Below, in pieces: positions 24,829 through 33,471 of a stretch of 44,526 nt of DNA (position 1 is the stretch's first letter; every line of letters starts with the position of its first letter). This DNA is from JARRNJ01 sp037385045 (GTDB taxonomy: Bacteria; Pseudomonadota; Gammaproteobacteria; JASBUN01), in contig JARRNJ010000048.1 of assembly GCA_037385045.1 (NCBI GenBank), positions 1-44,526 of the forward strand, given 5' to 3'. A program made the position numbers and the translations under genes. Under the pieces are notes generated by a model. That model saw nothing but the letters and a program-made list of their open reading frames with translations. It ran no database searches and was not told the origin of the DNA.

Positions 24829-26964
24829 TTACAGCAAACCGGCCGCCCGAGCCCACCGGTACTTGGCTCCCAAAACGGCCACCGGCAATTCCGTTGTATA
24901 AGGGTAGGCGACCACGCCGCGTTCATAAAGGTACTGGGACGCCTGCTCGACCTCCACGTCGCCCACCAGAGAAGCGACCACGGGCTTCTCGATGCCCTTC
25001 TTTCGTGCTTCATCGACCACCCTGGCGGTGAGCTCCGCGAACACCATAGGCGGCGTCACGATCGTGTGCCAGTAACCGAGGATCAACGCATGAATACGGT
25101 CATCCTCCAAGCCCAGGCGGATGGTGTTTTCGTACGTCTTCGGCGGTTCGCCGCCGGTGATGTCGACCGGATTGCCGGAGGCGCCGAACGGCGGAATGTA
25201 CTGCTTGAACGCCTCGTCCAGGTCCTTGGGAAAATTCATCAACGACAAGCCGTTGTCGACACAGGCGTCCGATAACAGTACCCCGGAACCGCCGGCGCCG
25301 GTAATGATGACGATGTTCTCACCCTTGGGGGTGGGCAGCACGGGCAGGCCGTGGGCGAACTCGAGCATGTCGTTCAGCGCCTTGGCCCTGATCACGCCGC
25401 TTTGCCGCAGTACATCGTCGTAGATCTTGTCGTTGCCGGCCAGCGCACCGGTGTGCGAGGCCGCCGCGCGGGCGCCCAGTTGGGTGCGCCCCGCCTTCAG
25501 CATGACGATCGGCTTGCTCTTGGAAACGCGTTTGGCCACTTCCGCGAAGCTGCGGCCGTCCTTCAGGTCCTCGGCGTGCATTGCCACCACCTGTGTGTTT
25601 TCGTCCTGTTCGAAATACGTCAGCAGGTCGTCCTCGTCCAGGTCCGCCTTGTTGCCCAGCCCGACGATGGCCGAGACACCCATTTTGGTGGAGCGGCTGA
25701 AGCCGATGATGGACATGCCGACGCCGCCGCTCTGCGACGACAGCGCGACCTTGCCCTTGACGTCGTAGGGCGTACAGAACGTGGCGCAGAGATTTTCCGG
25801 CGTGTAGTAGAAGCCGTAGATGTTGGGCCCCATGACTCGCACGTTGTGCTTGCGCGCAGTGGCCAGCAGCTCGGCCTGCAGCTCTGTCTCTCCGATCTCG
25901 GCAAACCCCGAAGGAATCATGACCGCGCCGGGAATGCCCTTCTCGCCCACTTCCTCCAACGCCGCCACGCAGAACTTGGCCGGCACCGCGAACACCGCCA
26001 CGTCCACTTCACCGGGAATGTCCTTGACGCTCTTGTAGGCCTTGCGGCCCATGATCTCGTCGGCCTTGGGATTGATAGGATAGATGTCGCCCTGATAGCC
26101 GCCGTTGATCAGGTTCTTCATCACCGAGTTGCCGATCTTGCCTTCGGCATCGGAGGCGCCGATGACGGCAACCGACCGCGGTTTCATGATGCGCGTCATG
26201 GAAGCCACGATCTCTTCCTGGGACGGACGATAGCGTTCCGGTGCCGGCTCGAAACTCACCGAAATGAGGGCATCGACGGCGGTCACGCCGTCCGGTCGCG
26301 CCAATATCGGGTTCAGGTCCACTTCCTGGATTTCGGGAAAGTCATTCACCAGGTTGGAGACGCCCACGATGACGGCCGCCAGCGCATCGCGGTCCACCGG
26401 CTTGGCGCCGCGCACGCCCTTGAGGATTTCCGCCGCCTGAATACCGTCCAGCATCGACAATGCGTCCTCCGTGGTGGCCGGCGCCAGGCGGAAGGTGATG
26501 TCCTTGAGGACTTCGACCAGGATCCCGCCCAATCCGAACGCGACCAGTTTGCCGAAGCTCTTGTCGGTCACTGCGCCGACGATGACTTCCTGCGCGCCCT
26601 TGTTGGAGGCCATCGCCTGGATCTGCACACCGGTGATTTCCGCGTCGCCCTTGTGGGCCTTCGCATTCTTGATGATGGACTCGTAGCCCGACTTCACATC
26701 GTCGGCGTTGGAAACGCCGACCAATACGCCTCCCGCCTCAGTCTTGTGCAGGATCTGCGGCGACACGATCTTCATCACCACCGGATAGCCAATGCCCTCG
26801 GCGATCTTTGCCGCCTCGTCAGCCGAGGTGGCCAATCCTTCCCGCGGCAGCGGAATGCCGTAGGCATCGCAGACCTTCTTGCACTCGGGCGCGGTCAGCG
26901 CGGTGCGGCCCTCAGTCTTGACCTGCTCCAGTACGGCTTTGACCTCTTCTCGACGGTATCCCAT
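24829..26964 (-). CDS. ADP-forming acyl-CoA synthetase (acetate-CoA ligase type)
   Basis: Converts an acid, CoA and ATP to acyl-CoA, ADP and Pi through a phosphohistidine. The 711 residues are arranged with the ATP-grasp (beta) part first (about 1-230, with ALTAPECKKVCDAYGIPLP and VVMKIVSPQILHKTEAGGV), then the CoA-binding domain (SVAVIGASDAEGKIGNSV) and the succinyl-CoA-synthetase-like domains. The phosphorylated His is in ASHTGALAG. GGAGG precedes ATG 26964. It lies between the Frc homologue and a tandem UspA gene, after a 195-bp gap holding a hairpin. It could prime a CoA-transferase cycle by making the first acyl-CoA or formyl-CoA; acetate is also possible. Confidence 0.9.
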   Translation of the reverse strand: MGYRREEVKAVLEQVKTEGRTALTAPECKKVCDAYGIPLPREGLATSADEAAKIAEGIGYPVVMKIVSPQILHKTEAGGVLVGVSNADDVKSGYESIIKNAKAHKGDAEITGVQIQAMASNKGAQEVIVGAVTDKSFGKLVAFGLGGILVEVLKDITFRLAPATTEDALSMLDGIQAAEILKGVRGAKPVDRDALAAVIVGVSNLVNDFPEIQEVDLNPILARPDGVTAVDALISVSFEPAPERYRPSQEEIVASMTRIMKPRSVAVIGASDAEGKIGNSVMKNLINGGYQGDIYPINPKADEIMGRKAYKSVKDIPGEVDVAVFAVPAKFCVAALEEVGEKGIPGAVMIPSGFAEIGETELQAELLATARKHNVRVMGPNIYGFYYTPENLCATFCTPYDVKGKVALSSQSGGVGMSIIGFSRSTKMGVSAIVGLGNKADLDEDDLLTYFEQDENTQVVAMHAEDLKDGRSFAEVAKRVSKSKPIVMLKAGRTQLGARAAASHTGALAGNDKIYDDVLRQSGVIRAKALNDMLEFAHGLPVLPTPKGENIVIITGAGGSGVLLSDACVDNGLSLMNFPKDLDEAFKQYIPPFGASGNPVDITGGEPPKTYENTIRLGLEDDRIHALILGYWHTIVTPPMVFAELTARVVDEARKKGIEKPVVASLVGDVEVEQASQYLYERGVVAYPYTTELPVAVLGAKYRWARAAGLL

Positions 26965-27047
26965 TGTTATCCTCCATCGTCCGGGTCTGAAATCTTATTG
27001 TTTGGGGTGGGCGCAGGCGACACGGCCGGCTGAAGCCTCTACGACCC

Positions 27048-27070
27048 ACTGCCGACCGTCTCGCGGCAGT
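27048..27070. repeat. Intercistronic hairpin between frc-like and synthetase genes
   Basis: ACTGCCG (27048-27054) and CGGCAGT (27064-27070) form a perfect 7-bp stem with a nine-base loop in the 195-bp gap. No U-tract follows on the minus strand. Confidence 0.5.
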
Positions 27071-27159
27071 ATCACTACCGCTGTCTTCGATGCTGAATTC
27101 CGACTCCCGGCTATGTCCGAGCCCAGCGCCGTCGAATGCGCCCCTCTTACCTGGATCTG

Positions 27160-28416
27160 CTAGGCCTTGCGGGGTTCCTTGCTGAAGGCACCTTCGTCGC
27201 GAAACTCACTGACGCGGTCCTCGTCGAAGCCGAGCACCTCCTGCAGCACCTCCTCGGTGTGTTCGCCCAGCAGCGGCGAAGGAGTGATTTCCACCGGCGA
27301 GGCCGACAGCTTCATCGGGCAGCCGACATTGACGAACTTGCCACGCTTGGGATGATCCACATCGACGGCCATCTGGCGCAGCCGCACATGCTCGTCGTCG
27401 ATCAGGTCCTTGGTGCTCAGTACCGGTCCGCAGGGCACCTTGATCTCGTTGAAGACCGCCATCAAGTCCCACTTCGTGTAGTTGCTGGCGAACTCCTCGA
27501 TCAGCCGCCACATCTCGGCTTGGTTCTTGCGCCTCACGTTGATATCGATGAACCGCGCATCGGCGGCGAGCTCGTCGCCGCCGATGCGCTTGGCCAGTGC
27601 CGGCCAAACGGCCTCCTGCACCACGACGTAGAGATAGTCGTTCTCGCCGCCCGGTTTGCAGGCAATGACATTGCCCAGCTGGCCACCACCCGAGTCGTTG
27701 CCCGCGCGAGGCGTGAAGTCCTCAAATTCCTGCACCGAATATTCCGGTAAGGGACCGTGCTGCAGGCGCTGATGGTCGCGGAACTTGACCCGGCACAGGT
27801 TCATTACGCAGTCCATCATCGCGCATTCGACGAACTGGCCCTCGCCGGTGCGTTCACGTTGCAGCAGCGCCGCCATAATCGCGCCGAACAAATGTACGCC
27901 GCTGCCCGAATCGCCGATCTGCGAGCCGGTGACCATGGGTGGACCATCAAAGGCACCGGTGGTACTCATCGACCCGCCCATGGCCTGCGCCACGTTCTCA
28001 TAGGCTTTGAACTGGGCGTAGGGGCCCTCGCTCCCGAAGCCTTTGACCGATGCCATGACAATCCGCGGATTGAGCTTCTGCACCTGCTCCCAGTCGAATC
28101 CGAGCCGCTTGAGCACGCCCGGGCCGAAGTTCTCCATCAGCACGTCGGACTTCTTGATCAGCTCGGCGAAGACTTCCTTGCCCTTGGGGTTCTTCAGGTT
28201 CACCGTGATCGAACGCTTGTTGCAGTTCAGCATGGTGAAGTAGAGGCTGTCCACGTCCGGAAGGTCCCGCAATTGCGAGCGGGTGATGTCGCCCGTGGGC
28301 GGCTCGAGCTTGATGACGTCGGCCCCCAGAAAACCCATCAGCTGGCTGCAACTCGGACCCGCCTGCACGTGCGTCATATCCAGCACGCGGATTCCGCTAA
28401 GCGCTTTTCCAGTCAT
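27160..28416 (-). CDS. frc: Formyl-CoA transferase-like class III CoA-transferase
   Basis: Class III (CaiB/BaiF) CoA-transferase of 418 residues, closely related to formyl-CoA:oxalate CoA-transferase. The catalytic aspartate falls at D169 (IGDSGSG), the same number as in the Oxalobacter enzyme. Q18 (HVQAGP) matches Gln17, and a glycine loop SGGGQLGN corresponds to its GGGGQPG loop. The central segment LYFTMLNCNKRSI is also shared. ATG 28416 follows GAGG. The neighbour is a 2-hydroxyacyl-CoA lyase-like enzyme and not a true oxalyl-CoA decarboxylase, so the acceptor acid may be a 2-hydroxy acid and formyl-CoA the donor (inference). The symbol denotes the family. Confidence 0.85.
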   Translation of the reverse strand: MTGKALSGIRVLDMTHVQAGPSCSQLMGFLGADVIKLEPPTGDITRSQLRDLPDVDSLYFTMLNCNKRSITVNLKNPKGKEVFAELIKKSDVLMENFGPGVLKRLGFDWEQVQKLNPRIVMASVKGFGSEGPYAQFKAYENVAQAMGGSMSTTGAFDGPPMVTGSQIGDSGSGVHLFGAIMAALLQRERTGEGQFVECAMMDCVMNLCRVKFRDHQRLQHGPLPEYSVQEFEDFTPRAGNDSGGGQLGNVIACKPGGENDYLYVVVQEAVWPALAKRIGGDELAADARFIDINVRRKNQAEMWRLIEEFASNYTKWDLMAVFNEIKVPCGPVLSTKDLIDDEHVRLRQMAVDVDHPKRGKFVNVGCPMKLSASPVEITPSPLLGEHTEEVLQEVLGFDEDRVSEFRDEGAFSKEPRKA

Positions 28417-28460
28417 AACATTCCTCGCAATCGTTGGCACGCGGTGGTATGGCCCACAGG

Positions 28461-28490
28461 GCGCAAAGGGCGGTGCTCCGCCGTTTGCGC
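28461..28490. repeat. Intercistronic hairpin between ThDP lyase and frc-like genes
   Basis: GCGCAAA-G-GGCGG, loop TGCT, CCGCC-G-TTTGCGC: a 12-bp stem with one G-G mismatch, in the 86-bp gap between the genes. It may tune relative expression or stabilise the upstream message. Confidence 0.6.
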
Positions 28491-28502
28491 TCGTGCACCG
28501 TG

Positions 28503-30257
28503 TTATTTGTACATGGTTTGATTCTTGGTGCCCGGTGCGTACTCGGCGGGATCGACCCAGATGTTGACGACCGCCGACTTGCCCGAGCTCCGCACCGCTT
28601 CGCGCGCCCGCTGCAGCGCGCCGGCGATTTCCTTGGGGTCGCGCACTTCCTCGCCGTAGCCGCCCAGCATCTCGGCAAACTTGGAGAAAGGCACGTTGCC
28701 CAGCAGGTTGCCCACATCACCGCGTTCGGAACCGTACTTGGCGATCTGACCGTAGCGGATCTGGTTCATGGCCGAGTTGTTGCCGATGACGGCGATATAC
28801 GGCGCGCCGAAACGGTTGGCCGTTTCCATGTCGAATGCGGTCATCCCGAACGCGCCGTCGCCGTAGTAGCACAACACCTCCTTGTTGGGATGGGCCAGCT
28901 TGGCGGCCAGCGAGAAACCGGTACCCACGCCGAGCGAACCCAGCGCGCCCGGATCCATCCAGTTGCCCGGCGCCCGCGGCTGCACCGCCTGCGCACTGAT
29001 GGTGACCACGTCGCCGCCGTCGCCGATGTAGATGGTGTCCTCGGTCAGGAACTCGTTCAGCTCCCAGGCGACGCGGTAGGGATGAATCGGCGAGCGGTCG
29101 GATTGGAACAGGGGCATCAGCTTCTCGGTCTTTTCTCCCTCGAGCTTGCGCAGCTCCTGCATCCATCCCTCGCGGCGCTTGGCGCCGTTGTCGCCGCGTC
29201 CGGTGGTGGCATCGTGGACGGCCTTGAGGATCACGCCCGGATCGCCGACCAAGCCCAGGGTGATGTCGCGGTTTTTGCCGACGGTGCGGTAGTCCATATC
29301 GATCTGCACCACATCGGCGTTCGGCCCCAGGCGCTTGCCGTAGCCCATGCGGAAATCGAACGGCGTTCCGACGATGATGATCAGGTCGGCCTTGTTAAAG
29401 GCGTCGCGCCGCGTGCGGTGGAAGTGGTGCGGGTCGCCCGGCGGCAGCAGGCCGCGGCCCGACCCGTTGAAGTAAGCGGGGATGTTGAGGCTGCGCACCA
29501 GATCGATCGCCGGCTCATGGCCGCGGCACGTCCAGACCTGAGTACCCAGCAGGATCGCCGGCCGCTCTGCCTTGACCAGAAGGTCCGCGAGTTTTTCGAT
29601 GTCGCGTGGATCGCCGATGGATTTGGTCGATGCCCGGTAGTGGCCCGCTTTCGGCACCACCACCTTGTCGATGCTGACTTCACGGTCGAGCACATCACGC
29701 GGAATCTCCAGGTACGACGGTCCCGGTGCGCCGGCGAAGCATTCCCGCGCCGCCATCGCCACCATGTCGGCCACACGCTCGGTGGAGCGGACGCCGGCGG
29801 AGAACTTGGTGATCGGCGCCGCGATATCCACGTGGGGCAGATCCTGCAACGAACCCATCTTGTGCTGGGTCAGAGCGCCCTGCCCGCCGATGTGCAGCAC
29901 CGGCGTTTCGGAACGGAAAGCGGTGGCCAGCCCCGTCATAGCATTGGTGAAACCCGGGCCAGCGGTGGTGACCACGCAACCCAGCCCGCCGGTTTGCCGG
30001 GCGTAGCCGTCCGCGGCATGAGCGGCGACCTGCTCGTGGCGCACGTCGATGATACGGATGCCCTCGTCAATGCAGCCGTCGTAAATATCGATGATATGCC
30101 CGCCGCACAAGGTAAAAATGGTATCGACACCTTCGTTCTTCAGCGCTTTGGCCACCAGGTGGCCGCCCGACACCACGTCCCCCTCGCGGCTTTTCCTGGC
30201 AAGGGTGTCTTCTGCGGTGTTGGATACGTTGGCCTTTTCTGGAACTGGAGTTGCCAT
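28503..30257 (-). CDS. ThDP-dependent 2-hydroxyacyl-CoA lyase-like enzyme
   Basis: Thiamine-diphosphate enzyme of 584 residues in the acetolactate synthase/oxalyl-CoA decarboxylase/HACL superfamily. The cofactor-activating E75 lies in RHEQ, and the ThDP/Mg motif runs from GDG (about 466) to NN (about 493). At the active-site loop it has KMGSLQDLPHVD, like the MGAFQEFPQVE of human HACL1, and lacks the YEE motif of oxalyl-CoA decarboxylases. The expected reaction is reversible cleavage of a 2-hydroxyacyl-CoA to formyl-CoA and an aldehyde or ketone. GGAGGA precedes ATG 30257; the GTG codon at 30272 overlaps that site. It follows the GntR gene by 63 bp. A C-terminal tail ending NQTMYK may close over the active site. 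Confidence 0.85.
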   Translation of the reverse strand: MATPVPEKANVSNTAEDTLARKSREGDVVSGGHLVAKALKNEGVDTIFTLCGGHIIDIYDGCIDEGIRIIDVRHEQVAAHAADGYARQTGGLGCVVTTAGPGFTNAMTGLATAFRSETPVLHIGGQGALTQHKMGSLQDLPHVDIAAPITKFSAGVRSTERVADMVAMAARECFAGAPGPSYLEIPRDVLDREVSIDKVVVPKAGHYRASTKSIGDPRDIEKLADLLVKAERPAILLGTQVWTCRGHEPAIDLVRSLNIPAYFNGSGRGLLPPGDPHHFHRTRRDAFNKADLIIIVGTPFDFRMGYGKRLGPNADVVQIDMDYRTVGKNRDITLGLVGDPGVILKAVHDATTGRGDNGAKRREGWMQELRKLEGEKTEKLMPLFQSDRSPIHPYRVAWELNEFLTEDTIYIGDGGDVVTISAQAVQPRAPGNWMDPGALGSLGVGTGFSLAAKLAHPNKEVLCYYGDGAFGMTAFDMETANRFGAPYIAVIGNNSAMNQIRYGQIAKYGSERGDVGNLLGNVPFSKFAEMLGGYGEEVRDPKEIAGALQRAREAVRSSGKSAVVNIWVDPAEYAPGTKNQTMYK

Positions 30258-30320
30258 CAGTGATTCCTCCACGGGTGTAACTGAGACGAATTGGAGCGGT
30301 GACCAGCCGCGAACGGTTCC

Positions 30321-31010
30321 CTAATCCAACCAATGCACGTGTTTGTTCACGTGCTCCCACAACTGGTTCGTATGCTCACGAACCAGGCGTTCGGCCAACT
30401 CGGCGTCTCGCTTCTCCAAAGCTTCGATGATGTGCATGTGGTCAATAACCGATTTGGATGCCCGATCTCCCTCCTTTATGGTCCGAGCACGGATCGACCC
30501 CATATGAACGAACAAGTCCGACGCGATCTTGAACAGCAGGTCGCACTTGCTCAATTTGATAATTGCCTGATGAAAGTGAATGTTCTTTTCCGAATATTCA
30601 TCGATGTGGGCGCCGGCCTGGTCGGCGTCGAACGAGGTGTAAATCTTCCGCAACTCGGCCAGTTCCTCGTCGGAAGCGCGGGACGTCGCCAAACGTGCCG
30701 CCATGCTTTCGAGCGCCGCCCAGACGCAAAGGATTTCGAGGATCTCCTTGCGCGTCTTGCGCACCAGGTAGGCACCCCGCCGCGGTATGGTCTGGACCAG
30801 TCCTTCCTGCTCAAGCCGCGACAATGCCTCGCGGATCGGCGTCCGGCTCACACCGAGTTCCTCGGCCAAACGACGCTCGTCGAGCTTCGGCGGCTCGTCG
30901 GAAGCGTAGGCATTCATTGACAGAATGGCCTTTTTCAAGGCGTCATAGACCTTGCCCTTGAGAACGGTGTTGGCGTTGAGGGGGCGCAAGCGCAGATTTG
31001 GTTCCGACAT
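30321..31010 (-). CDS. GntR-family transcriptional regulator, FCD (FadR/VanR-like) subfamily
   Basis: Cytoplasmic DNA-binding regulator of 229 residues. The winged helix-turn-helix is at about 36-78 (RRLAEELGVSRTPIREALSRLEQEGLV). An all-helical FCD effector domain follows with candidate metal ligands in NIHFHQAI and SVIDHMHIIEAL and in VREHTNQ. GAGG lies nine bases before ATG 31010. It heads the ThDP-lyase/Frc gene set on the same strand. A GTATAC dyad overlaps its own -10 region, so autoregulation and control of the following genes are likely; the effector is probably one of the pathway acids. Confidence 0.92.
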   Translation of the reverse strand: MSEPNLRLRPLNANTVLKGKVYDALKKAILSMNAYASDEPPKLDERRLAEELGVSRTPIREALSRLEQEGLVQTIPRRGAYLVRKTRKEILEILCVWAALESMAARLATSRASDEELAELRKIYTSFDADQAGAHIDEYSEKNIHFHQAIIKLSKCDLLFKIASDLFVHMGSIRARTIKEGDRASKSVIDHMHIIEALEKRDAELAERLVREHTNQLWEHVNKHVHWLD

Positions 31011-31060
31011 ATTCAACGACCTCACGGTAAGCGCTAGGCGGGAACCGCCCCGCTGGCATC

Positions 31061-31095
31061 TTGTATACAATATACACGCTATCGAGCTAATGCAA
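31061..31095 (-). promoter_or_regulatory. gntR promoter with overlapping operator
   Basis: On the minus strand TTGCAT (31095-31090), a 17-bp spacer and TATTGT (31072-31067) form a sigma-70 promoter. The perfect palindrome TTGTATACAA (31061-31070) overlaps the -10 element, a classical autorepression layout. The 14-bp core is repeated exactly at 21245-21258. Confidence 0.65.
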
Positions 31096-31643
31096 GTGTA
31101 ACCGCCATCGGACAAACCCTTCGCCGGTCCGTTGTCGGGCGCGATCCGTGTGGCCCACCCTGACCCCTGCCTGATGCCGGCCCGCTCCGGGCACCGGGTG
31201 GCAAAACTGGCTACGAAATGTCGGTCCGCCCGGGCAGCAATTCCCCGCCGCCGGACAGCCGTCGTCACTGCCCCCGCCGGAAACCCCGCTCCGGCGCGCC
31301 GTGGAGAAAGCCTTCACCCTCTCGCCCCGCCGTGCCGCCGGCTATGCTTCCTGTTGCCGGTTCAAGCCGGCTATTTGGTATACTGCATACCAAGACAATA
31401 TAGCATGGAAATTGCGCTTGTGAAGGCCGTGCGACGATGGATCGGAACGGCCCGCGATGGGTGGTTCGGCAATCCGGCGGCCCCGCGGACAGCGGCCGCG
31501 CCCGCCGACCAACGGGCGGTCAACGAACCGGTAACGGCGTCGCCCGCCCTCCGGTACCTGCCGGCCGCCGTGGCCGGCGCCGGAGTACCTGGTCGGGGCA
31601 CCAGTCGCGCGCACGGCACGCCACCACCCCAACGGAGCGAGCA
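31096..31643. other. Divergent intergenic region gntR / DUF2520 gene
   Basis: About 550 bp with no supported gene. It carries the dyad at 31375-31393 and ends in GGAG seven bases before the DUF2520 start. The long leader this implies for the DUF2520 gene is unexplained. Confidence 0.4.
31375..31393 (+). promoter_or_regulatory. Operator-like dyad upstream of the DUF2520 gene
   Basis: TTGGTATACTGCATACCAA has perfect 7-bp arms TTGGTAT/ATACCAA with a five-base centre and includes a good -10 hexamer TATACT (31379-31384). It resembles FCD-type GntR operators and lies in the divergent region between the GntR gene and the DUF2520 gene, about 250 bp before the latter. Confidence 0.55.
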
Positions 31644-32540
31644 ATGCCAAGATTGAACGCAATCGGCTGCGGCAACGTAGGCCGGACACTTTGTCGGCTC
31701 TGGCATCGCAACGGAATCTTCGAGATCGGAGACGTCCTCAGCCGCAGCGCGGACACCGCCTCGCAAGCCTGCAGCTTCATCGGGGCCGGGCGTCCCGTAT
31801 CCAGCGCCACCGCATTGGACAGCGCCGACGTCTACATGATCGCTGCACCCGATGACGCCATTGAGGACTGTGCCCGACAGCTGGCCTTATCGGCCCCCAT
31901 CGACGACCACACCGTGGTGTTCCATTGCAGCGGCTCCAGGACATCCCACTGCCTGGCGTCGGTTCAGGCATCGGGCGCGCGTACAGCGTCCATTCATCCG
32001 TTGAAAAGCTTCGCCGACCCGCAGCACTCGGCGGATACCTTCGCCGGCACCCACTGCGCCCTCGAAGGCGACCCGGACGCCTGCAGGATATTGGAAAATG
32101 CCCTACGCGGATGCGGCGCTTTGTGCTTCCGAATCGACAGCCGGCACAAAATGATCTATCACGCCGCCAACGTCTTTGCCTCCAACTACCTGGTCGTCCT
32201 TCTGGATGCGGCGCTTCAATGCTACGAAAAGGCCGGCGTACCTGCGCCACAAGCCATCGAAATTATGCAACCGCTGATCGACGGCACGCTGCAGAACGTC
32301 AGCCGCCTCGGCACCGCGCAGGCCCTTACCGGACCGGTTGTGCGGGGCGACGCTCAGCTGGTGGCCGAGCAACTCGGGGAGTTGTATGCCTGGGACGGCG
32401 ATATGGGGGCGCTGTATGCCCACCTGGGGCAGCACGCCGTCGGCCTGGCCCGGCGCCGGCCCAATGGGCAATCACCAGCGTTGGACCGCGTCAGCAAACG
32501 GCTGCGCGAGCGGTCCTCGTTCAGAAGCAACGAAACCTGA
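31644..32540 (+). CDS. Rossmann-fold DUF2520 protein (reductase-like)
   Basis: 298-residue protein with an N-terminal NAD(P)-binding fold (RLNAIGCGNVGRTL, a GxGxxG-type loop with Cys at the second position) and a C-terminal helical DUF2520 domain. The latter includes HPLKSFADPQ and HKMIYHAANVFASNYLVVL, the segment that carries the catalytic-type Lys/His in this family. It resembles 6-phosphogluconate/ketopantoate-reductase-fold enzymes. I recall that an alternative ketopantoate reductase (PanG) was assigned to a related family, so with panB nearby a pantoate-forming role is possible but unproven. It is the only plus-strand gene in the right block and is divergent from gntR. Confidence 0.82.
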   Translation: MPRLNAIGCGNVGRTLCRLWHRNGIFEIGDVLSRSADTASQACSFIGAGRPVSSATALDSADVYMIAAPDDAIEDCARQLALSAPIDDHTVVFHCSGSRTSHCLASVQASGARTASIHPLKSFADPQHSADTFAGTHCALEGDPDACRILENALRGCGALCFRIDSRHKMIYHAANVFASNYLVVLLDAALQCYEKAGVPAPQAIEIMQPLIDGTLQNVSRLGTAQALTGPVVRGDAQLVAEQLGELYAWDGDMGALYAHLGQHAVGLARRRPNGQSPALDRVSKRLRERSSFRSNET

Positions 32541-32592
32541 CAACGGGCGCGGGCGACGGTTGCCTGCATTGCGCGGGACGGGACTCGCACGC

Positions 32593-33471
32593 TCAAACGC
32601 CGGTCAGCACGCGCGCCATGGTTTCACCGATGGTGGTTGGCGACTCGGCGATGTGCACACCGGAACGGCGCAACGCGTCGATCTTCGAATCGGCACGGCC
32701 CGCGCCGTGTTCGACAATGGCGCCGGCGTGGCCCATCCGGCGCCCGGGCGGCGCATGCTGGCCGGCCACATAGGCCACCACCGGTTTGCTGCCGGCTCCT
32801 CGCCGCAGGAACTCGGCCGCCTCCTCTTCGGCACTGCCGCCGATTTCGCCGAGCATCACGATGCCGTCGGTGGCCGGATCGCCGAGGAACAGCTCCAGGC
32901 AATCGGAAAACGTCATCCCTTGAACCGGGTCGGCGCCGATGCCGATGCAAGTGGACTGGCCGAGGCGGTTGGCGGTGGTTTGGGCGATGGCCTCGTAGGT
33001 CAGGGTCCCGGCACGGGAGATGATGCCGATACGGCCGGGGCGGAAAATTCCTTTCGGCATGATACCGATGTTGCACTGGCCCGGGGTGACGATGCCCGGG
33101 CAATTGGGCCCGATGAGCCGCGAATCGGAGTCCTCCAGCAGCCGTTTGACGCGCACCATATCGAGCACCGGGATGCGCTCGGTGATGCACACGATCAGCG
33201 CGACTCCGGCCTCGATCGCCTCCCGGATCGCGTCGGCGGCCGACGGCGGCGGCACGAAAATCATGCTGGCGTCCGCGCCGGTTTCCGCCACCGCCTGTTT
33301 TACGCTGTCGAACACCGGCAGCCCGAGGTGCTTGGAGCCGCCCTTGCCGGGCCGCACGCCCGCCACCAGCTTGGTACCCTGCGCCAACGCTTCGCCGGCG
33401 TAGAAGGTCCCCTGGCGACCCGTGATCCCCTGGCAAATCACTTTCGTGTTCGCATCCACCAACACCGCCAT
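32593..33471 (-). CDS. SucD-like acyl-CoA ligase alpha subunit (second copy)
   Basis: Alpha subunit of an ADP/GDP-forming CoA ligase, 292 residues. The CoA-binding domain has KVICQGITGRQGTFYAGEAL, the active-site phosphohistidine lies in GRRMGHAGAI, and GPNCPGIVTPG is the SucD form (malate-CoA ligase MtkB has CAG there). It differs from the canonical copy at 43.2 kb in many places, including KGIFRPGRIGIISRAGTL and AGQHAPPGRRM. It pairs with the altered beta subunit 70 bp upstream. Substrate specificity is set mainly by the beta subunit, so a non-succinate acid is plausible. Confidence 0.88.
   Translation of the reverse strand: MAVLVDANTKVICQGITGRQGTFYAGEALAQGTKLVAGVRPGKGGSKHLGLPVFDSVKQAVAETGADASMIFVPPPSAADAIREAIEAGVALIVCITERIPVLDMVRVKRLLEDSDSRLIGPNCPGIVTPGQCNIGIMPKGIFRPGRIGIISRAGTLTYEAIAQTTANRLGQSTCIGIGADPVQGMTFSDCLELFLGDPATDGIVMLGEIGGSAEEEAAEFLRRGAGSKPVVAYVAGQHAPPGRRMGHAGAIVEHGAGRADSKIDALRRSGVHIAESPTTIGETMARVLTGV

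Noticed and set aside
28503..30257. Oxalyl-CoA decarboxylase (Oxc) as identity of the ThDP enzyme
   Set aside because: The frc-like neighbour suggests it, but the Oxc loop with Tyr-Glu-Glu is replaced by the HACL-type MGSLQDLPHVD and the C-terminus differs. Oxalate is kept only as an alternative substrate.
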